DNA of 19,433 nucleotides from positions 1-19,433 of the forward strand of contig JBIOVV010000086.1 in assembly GCA_044867925.1 (NCBI GenBank). The letters are read 5' to 3'. Source of the DNA: VRUE01 sp044867925 (GTDB taxonomy: Bacteria; Actinomycetota; Thermoleophilia; Solirubrobacterales; 70-9). The notes beneath the pieces are model-generated. The model did not search any database, was not told where the DNA came from, and saw only the letters and a program-made list of their open reading frames with translations. Shown here one piece after another: positions 1 to 6,364 of the stretch (position 1 is its first letter; each line of letters begins with the position of its first letter). The position numbers and the translations under genes were made by a program.

Positions 1-171
1 CGACCTCGGCGGGCGTGGTCTCAAGGGCCAGCTCAAGCAGGCGGACCGGATCGGCGCCCGTCGCGTCCTCATCCTCGATGCCGACGGCGCCCAGCTGCGC
101 GACATGGCGGGCGGCGAGCAGCGCGCCGTCGCCACCGACAACCTGATCGAGGAGATAACCGGGGGAGAGGC

Positions 172-175
<4 letters not shown>
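1..175 (+). CDS. hisS: Histidyl-tRNA synthetase, C-terminal end (partial)
   Basis: The last 57 codons of a gene whose start lies outside the window; the reading phase begins at base 2. The visible part contains GLKGQLKQADRIGARRVLIL followed by a short acidic turn and a final strand-helix. This is the typical end of the C-terminal anticodon-binding domain of class II HisRS, where KxQLKxADRxGAR is the usual core. HisRS charges tRNA-His in the cytoplasm. The stop codon overlaps the aspS start as ATGA, so the two synthetases are probably translated from one mRNA, a common hisS-aspS arrangement. Related HisZ proteins share this domain poorly, so HisS is preferred, helped by the aspS neighbour. Confidence 0.88.
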
Positions 176-1961
<1,786 letters not shown>

Positions 1962-1965
<4 letters not shown>

Positions 1966-2255
1966 GCTTCGCCGACCGGATCCGGGCCGCGTTCACGCGC
2001 TCGCCGGGGCCGGGCGCTACGCCGGTCCACGTCGACGATCCGAGCTATGACAGCTGGGAGGTCCTACGCGACTTCGCCGACGTGAAGACCGCGCGTGCCT
2101 GGCACCAAGCGCTGGCGGAGGCTCGCATCGAGGCCGCGCTCACCGTCGACTGGCCGCTCGACCGCTACGGCCGCGGCGACATCGCCCTGCGCGTTCGGCC
2201 CGAGGACTGGAGCGAGGCCGAGCTGCTCCTCTCCAACATGGACCTCGACGAGTGA
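1962..2255 (+). CDS. Small conserved-looking protein, possible DUF2007-type fold
   Basis: 97 aa with no signal peptide or membrane segment. ATG 1962 overlaps the aspS stop as ATGA, which supports a real, co-translated gene. After an Arg-rich start, residues 35-95 read as strand, helix (KTARAWHQALAEARIEAAL), strand (DIALRVRPED), helix (WSEAELLLSNM), ending DLDE. This layout recalls DUF2007/putative signal-transducing ferredoxin-like domains, in which a short helix ends in LxxxGIxA and a second strand precedes an EDxxxAxxLL helix. That similarity is by eye only and the function is unknown. Its stop codon is immediately followed by the 6S RNA candidate, so the coding end and the RNA 5' end nearly touch. 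Confidence 0.75.
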
Positions 2256-2256
2256 G

Positions 2257-2452
2257 GCCGGTACCGGAGCAAAACCTCGCGAGGCCGTAGTCGCGGTGGT
2301 ACGGTTGCCCCGAGGCTCGAGCCCGTACGAGAGCCGTCTCACCGTTTGACCCAACACAAACGGCGCGGGAGCTGATCTCTCTCGGTCCTGTGGGACTGCG
2401 AGGAGGCACCCACCCTTTACTTCAAGGGATCAAAGCCAGAGGCGGTACCGGC
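2257..2452 (+). ncRNA. ssrS: 6S RNA candidate (regulator of RNA polymerase)
   Basis: About 196 nt, the normal size of 6S RNA. Closing stem: 2257-2266 (GCCGGTACCG) pairs perfectly with 2443-2452, continued by CCTC 2275-2278 with GAGG 2439-2442 and GGC 2283-2285 with GCC 2435-2437. Then a central bubble, whose 3' side carries a hairpin CCCTT 2413-2417 / AAGGG 2424-2428. The upper rod includes GGT-T-GCC 2303-2309 with GGCACC 2405-2410 and CGAGAG 2328-2333 with CTCTCG 2379-2384. The apical hairpin, CCGTTTG 2342-2348 / CAAACGG 2357-2363, falls at the exact centre. Primary sequence also matches E. coli 6S as I recall it: CTCGGTCC at 2381-2388, and TTCAAGGG followed by AGCC and GGCGG at 2421-2445. 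The 6S fold mimics an open promoter and binds sigma-70 holoenzyme. No convincing promoter lies just upstream, so it may be processed from the aspS transcript. Confidence 0.82.
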
Positions 2453-2470
2453 GGGCTGGAGCCTCCTTTT
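2453..2470 (+). terminator. Possible weak terminator behind the 6S RNA
   Basis: Directly after the closing stem, GGGC 2453-2456 can pair with GCCT 2461-2464 (one G-U) around a TGGA loop. TTTT follows at 2467-2470, with further T-rich bases to 2480. The stem is short. The 6S closing stem itself, together with this T-rich run, may be the actual terminating structure. Confidence 0.35.
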
Positions 2471-2953
2471 GTTGCGTTTCTCGTCGCGTCGCATCAGTTG
2501 GAGAAGGCACTGAACGAGCTGGAAGTTCGGAGGATCACCGACAGATTGTCGATTCCCGATCTTCTGAACCGGTATCCCAAAAGGCGGGGGTCGACAAAGC
2601 TGAGGGCTCTCCTGGCGGACAGCGCCGAGGCTCGAGGGGTCACGCGGAAAGAGCTCGAGGCACGATTTGCGGTGCTCCTCGGCGCCACCGATCTGCCACC
2701 CCCGCGGCGCAATGCCGATGTTGCGGTTCGCGGCCGCTTCTTCGAAGCCGACTGCCTGTGGGCCAAGCAGCGGGTCATCGTCGAGCTCGACGGTCACGCC
2801 ACGCATGGCACCGGCCGGGCGTTCGAGAAGGACCGGGAACGGGATCGGCTACTGCAATCCGATGGCTGGCGCGTGATCCGTATTACCTGGCGTCAGATGC
2901 GCGACGATGCGCCTGCGGTGATCGCTGATTTGCGCAGGCTGCTGCGGGAATAG
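2454..2953 (+). pseudogene. 5'-truncated DUF559 (Vsr-like endonuclease fold) gene remnant
   Basis: From about base 2488 the frame reads ASHQLEKALNELEVRRITD, then ELEARFAVLL, then the DUF559 core FEADCLW, VIVELDGHATHG, FEKDRERDRLLQ, GWRVIRITWRQ, ending at TAG 2951. Intact members of this family in high-GC actinobacteria are, as I recall, about 280-310 aa. They have an N-terminal AbiEi-like winged helix and a VTTxARTLLDLA segment before the HQLEKALNE part; both are missing here. No ATG starts the frame. The only upstream GTG (2390) lies inside the 6S RNA, and TTG 2498 has no ribosome-binding site. The PD-(D/E)xK-like Asp and Glu positions are kept, so decay is at the 5' end. Base composition is lower in GC than the neighbours. 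A short expressed protein cannot be excluded. Confidence 0.7.
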
Positions 2954-2964
2954 GTGCAGGCTCC

Positions 2965-2970
2965 TACCCT
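2965..2970 (+). promoter_or_regulatory. TACCCT -10 hexamer, probable leaderless promoter of the mnmA fusion gene
   Basis: TACCCT fits the actinobacterial TANNNT -10 consensus and ends 6 nt before ATG 2977. That places the predicted transcript start at or next to the A of ATG. There is no Shine-Dalgarno sequence. A recognisable -35 is absent. Confidence 0.55.
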
Positions 2971-2976
2971 GTAGCG

Positions 2977-4419
2977 ATGGACCGGGAGCTCTTCGACGCC
3001 TACCTGCACGACCGGAGCCGGCTTGGGCCCGCTGCGGATGATGCCTTCACGGGTGCTGCCGGTGGCGCCGCTTGCGGCGATCTGTCGCGGGTTTCGCTCG
3101 TGGTCGAGGATGGCTCGGTTGCCGCGGTCAGCTTCGATGCGGAGGGCTGCGGGGCGATGCGGGTGGCTACGGCCGCAGTGGCGGAGATGGTCGAGGGTGC
3201 CTCCGTGCTCGACGTCGCGCGGATCGGCGCCGATGAGATCGACGAAGCGCTTGGCGGCTTGACGCCGACCAAGCGCCACGCGGCGCAGCTCGCTGCCGAC
3301 GCGCTGCACCGGGCCCTTGCCCAGGCGGCCGCGTCGGATCAAACCCTGGCGGAGCCCGGTGGGGACCGTGTGCTGGTGGCGATGTCAGGCGGCGTCGACA
3401 GCGCCGTGGCGGCGCTGCTGGAACGCGAGCGCGGGGCGGAGGTGATCGGGGTGACGCTGAAGCTCTGGGCCGACGCCGAGACCGACGGCGCCAAGGCCTG
3501 CTGCTCTCCCGAGGCCGTACTGGGAGCTCGCTCGCTGGCCCAGTCCCTGGGCATCCCACATTTGACGCTCGACCTCGAGGAGCGGTTCCGCCGCCGCGTC
3601 GTCGCCGAGTTCATCTCGGGCTATGCCGCCGGCAGCACGCCCAACCCGTGCATCGCCTGCAACGGCGAGGTGCGGATCGCGGCGATGGTCGACCTGGCGG
3701 GGCGACTTGGCGCCAGCCACCTCGTCACCGGCCACTACGCCCGCATCGTCGAGGATGGCGAGGGCCCGCTGCTCGCCGCCGGAACCGACGCGAACAAGGA
3801 CCAGAGCTACATGCTGGCCGCGCTACCGCCGGGTCTGCTGGCGCGGGTCCGCTTTCCGCTCACCGAGCTGACCAAGCCCGAGGTGCGGGAGATCGCAGCC
3901 CGCCACGATCTGGCGGTGGCGAAGAAGCCGGAGAGCCAGGACCTCTGCTTCCTCTCCGGCCAGGGCAAGGCCGACTTCCTGCGCCGGCACGGTGGCCTGC
4001 GCGAGCGTGACGGCGACCTGCTCGACCGCTCCGGCAAGGCGATCGGGCGCCACCGCGGCCACCACAACTTCACCGTCGGCCAGCGCCGCGGCATCCGCGT
4101 CTCGGCCGAGGAGCCCCTCTACGTCCTCGCCACCGATGCGGCCGCGAACACGGTCACGGTCGGGCCTCGTCGCGACCTGATGGCCCGCGAGGTCCGCCTG
4201 CGCAACGCCGTCCTGCATCGCGACGGCGAGCTGGTCGACGGGGTGCGCCTGCGCTATCGCTCGCAGCCCGTCCCCGCCGCGCTGACCGCGACGGGGACGG
4301 GGAGGCACGCCGAGCTGCAGGTCGAGCTGGGCGAGGAGTTCGCCGGCGTTACGCCCGGGCAGACGGCCGTGCTGCTGCGTGGCGAGGCGATCGTCGGCCA
4401 CGGCACGATCGCCGGCTAG
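2977..4419 (+). CDS. mnmA: IscU/NifU-like scaffold domain fused to tRNA 2-thiouridylase MnmA
   Basis: 480 aa; ordinary MnmA is about 360. Residues 1-115 are an Fe-S scaffold (IscU/SufU/NifU N-terminal) domain with AACGD (Cys33, Asp35) and EGCGAM (Cys58). At the third ligand site the usual HC is HA (His101-Ala102). A short linker leads to MnmA: PP-loop SGGVDS 137-142 for ATP, TPNPCIACN with catalytic-type Cys228 (plus Cys225), GHYAR 252-256, and ESQDLCF with the second catalytic-type Cys324. Then comes FTVGQRRGI and the C-terminal beta domain. MnmA adenylates and thiolates U34 of tRNA Lys/Glu/Gln. Because MnmA has been reported to depend on an Fe-S cluster in some bacteria, the fused scaffold may supply or hold that cluster. 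No cysteine desulfurase lies nearby. The stop abuts the convergent gene. Confidence 0.93.
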   Translation: MDRELFDAYLHDRSRLGPAADDAFTGAAGGAACGDLSRVSLVVEDGSVAAVSFDAEGCGAMRVATAAVAEMVEGASVLDVARIGADEIDEALGGLTPTKRHAAQLAADALHRALAQAAASDQTLAEPGGDRVLVAMSGGVDSAVAALLERERGAEVIGVTLKLWADAETDGAKACCSPEAVLGARSLAQSLGIPHLTLDLEERFRRRVVAEFISGYAAGSTPNPCIACNGEVRIAAMVDLAGRLGASHLVTGHYARIVEDGEGPLLAAGTDANKDQSYMLAALPPGLLARVRFPLTELTKPEVREIAARHDLAVAKKPESQDLCFLSGQGKADFLRRHGGLRERDGDLLDRSGKAIGRHRGHHNFTVGQRRGIRVSAEEPLYVLATDAAANTVTVGPRRDLMAREVRLRNAVLHRDGELVDGVRLRYRSQPVPAALTATGTGRHAELQVELGEEFAGVTPGQTAVLLRGEAIVGHGTIAG

Positions 4420-4707
4420 CTACGCCGCTTCTTTCTCCGCTTTGCGTTCGTCCCGGCGCAGTTTCGCGGCGGCCTTCACGCAGCGGCTGAAGGCCGTGCC
4501 CTTCTCGCCTTTGACGTGCTCCTTGCTTTCGCCCTGGCAGTACCTGCCGTAGGCCTTTGCCGGTGGCGAGGGCGGCGGGGCAGGTTCGTAGCTGGGCCCC
4601 TGTCCCTGGCCTTGTCCTTTCCCGTTTCCGGGTGTCGCGAGCGCCATCGCCGGGACGACCAGCGCCAGCACCCCGACTACGACTGAGAGCTTCAGATACG
4701 ACTTCAT
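4420..4707 (-). CDS. Small secreted Cys-containing protein of unknown function
   Basis: 95 aa. Residues 1-24 form a signal peptide: MKSYLK, a hydrophobic core VVVGVLALVVPAMALA, and a likely ALA-TP signal peptidase cut. A low-complexity linker follows (GNGKGQGQGQG, then Pro-rich APPPSPP). The C-terminal half holds YCQGESKEHVKGEKGTAFSRCVKAAAKL, with two cysteines that could form a disulfide, and a highly charged Lys/Glu tail. Similar exported proteins built on a C-x-GxSKxHVxGxxGTxFSxCV unit are, to my recollection, common in Thermoleophilia and have no assigned function. A strong AAGGAGG precedes the start. It lies downstream of the ECF sigma gene on the same strand, 64 nt away. Confidence 0.8.
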   Translation of the reverse strand: MKSYLKLSVVVGVLALVVPAMALATPGNGKGQGQGQGPSYEPAPPPSPPAKAYGRYCQGESKEHVKGEKGTAFSRCVKAAAKLRRDERKAEKEAA

Positions 4708-4711
4708 CGTG

Positions 4712-4718
4712 CCTCCTT
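4712..4718 (-). promoter_or_regulatory. Strong ribosome-binding site of the secreted protein
   Basis: On the minus strand the sequence is AAGGAGG, 4 nt before the ATG at 4707. It fixes the start and contrasts with the SD-less starts of several other genes here. Confidence 0.8.
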
Positions 4719-4771
4719 CGACTGCGTCGACAGTTGCGATGTGCCCCTAGAACGGACCGTACGGATGTTCG

Positions 4772-6256
4772 TCAGGAGGCAGCTTCGGGTTTGGACTTTT
4801 TGGCCCCGTCTGGCTCGGTGGCGACTTCGCCGGGCGGCGCGGGCTGGGCCTCCGGTTCCGGCGTCGGCGGGGGCGGTGTCTTGGCCGGTTGGGCGTTTTT
4901 TCCTGCGCTGCCATTCTTGCCCTGCGCAGACGGCTCATGGTGGGCGCGCGAGCCGTGACGCGAGCCCGACGAGCTTCGGCCGGCGTTCCCGGGCTTGGAG
5001 GCATGGCCGTGCGCCTTGCCGTCTTGGCCTTGCGCGCGATGAGGGTCCTCACCGCCGCTTGCTTTGTGGGCGGCTGCGGTTTCCTGACCGTGGCGGGCAG
5101 CCTCTGGCGGCGAAGCGGGCGCCTGAGGCGCTCCGGCAGCGGAATCTGGGCGATTCGATTCGCGCTTTGCGCCTCCCTGGCCGGCGTCGGCCGTCGGCGA
5201 AGCCGATCCGCCTCCGTTCGAGCCTTTCGCGTGGCCGCCGCCGGCCTCCTGGGAAGAGTCGCCTGCCGCAGAGGACGAGGGGCCGACGCCGGCCGGCTCG
5301 GTTCCTTGGCCCTGCTGCTGGGAAAGCCCTGTGTCGCCCTTGCCGCCGGGAAGGCCGGCGTCGATCAGGCCACCGCGATCCGCGGCAGTCACGCCGACCG
5401 TCGCCACTACCGCCACGGTCGCCACCGCCTTCAGCGCCACCGAGGTCGCCGCGACTTTGCCCGCTGTCGCACCGGCTCCGGCCATTGCCGCGCCGCCTCC
5501 CACGCTCGTGGCGGCCTGTCCGCCTGCCAGGCCGGACAGGATCGAGGCCCCGAACGCGGCCGGCAACGGCGATATCGCCGCCAGGTCATGGCGCCGCGAG
5601 TCGATCGAGTCGCGGAAGGCGCGGCACTCGGCGCAGTCGCGCAGGTGCGCCTGGATGTCGCGACGGCGGGTGACCCGGCCATCGGCTTCGGAAAGCTGTC
5701 TTGTCACTTGGTCGCAGGACATCTCACGCCCGGCTTCCAGCTCGCGCAGGCCGAGCCGCGCCTCGTAGACGGTCTGGCGCGCCACCGAGGCGGAGCTTTC
5801 GAAGGCTTCGCCGATCTGCTCGTAGCCGAGCCCCGCCAGCTCGCGCATCACCAGGGCCGAGCGCTGCCGCTCGGGCAGCTCGCCGAGGTCGGCGAGGAGC
5901 CGGCCGAGACGTTGGCGCAGCGCCACCGTCTCGGCGATCTCGGTCGCGCCGCTCGCCTGAGCCGCATCCAGCTCCGGCCCCTCGCGGCGCTTGCGCAGCA
6001 GGTCGATCGACTCGTTGTGAGCGACGCGGTAGAGCCAGGGCTTGAGCTGGATCTCCCGCTTCTCCCCCGGCAGCGAGCGCAGCGCCTTGACCATCGTGTT
6101 CTGCAGCGCTTCCTGGGCGTCCTCGGGACGGCCGAGGATCGAGAGGCAGAAGCGGTAGATGCCCTGGTGGTAGCGCTTGTAGATCGCCGTAAAGGCGCCC
6201 GCGTCGCCGTCGCTCGCCTGGCGGGCAAGCCGCGCGTCGGAGAGCAGCGGTGTCAT
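4772..6256 (-). CDS. ECF sigma factor fused to a zinc-finger anti-sigma-like, membrane-linked C-terminal half
   Basis: 494 aa, more than twice a normal ECF sigma. Residues 1-92 are sigma region 2 (FTAIYKRYHQGIYRFC, EDAQEALQNTMVKAL, LKPWLYRVAHNESIDLLRKR). Residues 118-172 are region 4 (LGELPERQRSALVMRELAGLGYEQIGEAF as a helix-turn-helix lead-in). Residues 178-215 form a ZAS/zf-HC2 zinc finger: Cys181, His204, Cys208, Cys211 (HxxxCxxC). Residues 230-292 are Ala/Gly/Val-rich, with the best membrane candidate at 268-291. From 293 to 494 the chain is low complexity (Gly, Ser, Pro, Gln, His, Lys), probably outside the cell. A sigma and its own anti-sigma on one chain implies membrane tethering, with release by proteolysis or conformational change. 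The trigger is not evident. Confidence 0.9.
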   Translation of the reverse strand: MTPLLSDARLARQASDGDAGAFTAIYKRYHQGIYRFCLSILGRPEDAQEALQNTMVKALRSLPGEKREIQLKPWLYRVAHNESIDLLRKRREGPELDAAQASGATEIAETVALRQRLGRLLADLGELPERQRSALVMRELAGLGYEQIGEAFESSASVARQTVYEARLGLRELEAGREMSCDQVTRQLSEADGRVTRRRDIQAHLRDCAECRAFRDSIDSRRHDLAAISPLPAAFGASILSGLAGGQAATSVGGGAAMAGAGATAGKVAATSVALKAVATVAVVATVGVTAADRGGLIDAGLPGGKGDTGLSQQQGQGTEPAGVGPSSSAAGDSSQEAGGGHAKGSNGGGSASPTADAGQGGAKRESNRPDSAAGAPQAPASPPEAARHGQETAAAHKASGGEDPHRAQGQDGKAHGHASKPGNAGRSSSGSRHGSRAHHEPSAQGKNGSAGKNAQPAKTPPPPTPEPEAQPAPPGEVATEPDGAKKSKPEAAS

Positions 6257-6292
6257 CTCTCGGTCGTCCTCGCACCGATCGCCATCCAGTCA

Positions 6293-6322
6293 AGGGTAGG
6301 GGCAGTCCGTCAAGTTCTTCAA
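6293..6322 (-). promoter_or_regulatory. Candidate sigma-70-type promoter of the ECF sigma gene
   Basis: On the minus strand a -35 TTGAAG (6317-6322) and a -10 TACCCT (6293-6298) are 18 nt apart. The leader to ATG 6256 is then about 30 nt and ends in a GA-rich weak Shine-Dalgarno. The GC-rich intergenic stretch shares space with the divergent alaS promoter. Confidence 0.45.
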
Positions 6323-6349
6323 CGCCCGGCGAGCCTGCCTGTCAGCCCG

Positions 6350-6355
6350 TAGGCT
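6350..6355 (+). promoter_or_regulatory. TAGGCT -10 hexamer, probable leaderless promoter of alaS
   Basis: TAGGCT matches TANNNT and ends 9 nt before ATG 6365. There is no Shine-Dalgarno. I see no T-box-like leader and the gap is too short to hold one. Confidence 0.5.
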
Positions 6356-6364
6356 CTGCGATTC

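Noticed and set aside
2258..2267. CCGGTACCGG as a simple local terminator or a 9-bp target-site duplication with 2443-2451
   Set aside because: The two copies are better explained as the two arms of the 6S closing stem; there is no transposase or inverted terminal repeat between them.
2390..2453. GTG 2390 as the start of the DUF559 frame
   Set aside because: It lies inside the 6S RNA candidate, has no ribosome-binding site, and the residues it adds do not resemble the DUF559 N-terminus.
4889..6352. A 487-codon open frame on the plus strand opposite the ECF sigma gene
   Set aside because: Arg-rich low-complexity translation, whereas the minus-strand product has clear sigma and zinc-finger motifs.
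6257..6364. A T-box riboswitch in front of alaS
   Set aside because: The divergent gap is only 108 nt and contains neither a specifier stem nor the TGGNACCGCG T-box core; a TANNNT hexamer sits right before the ATG.
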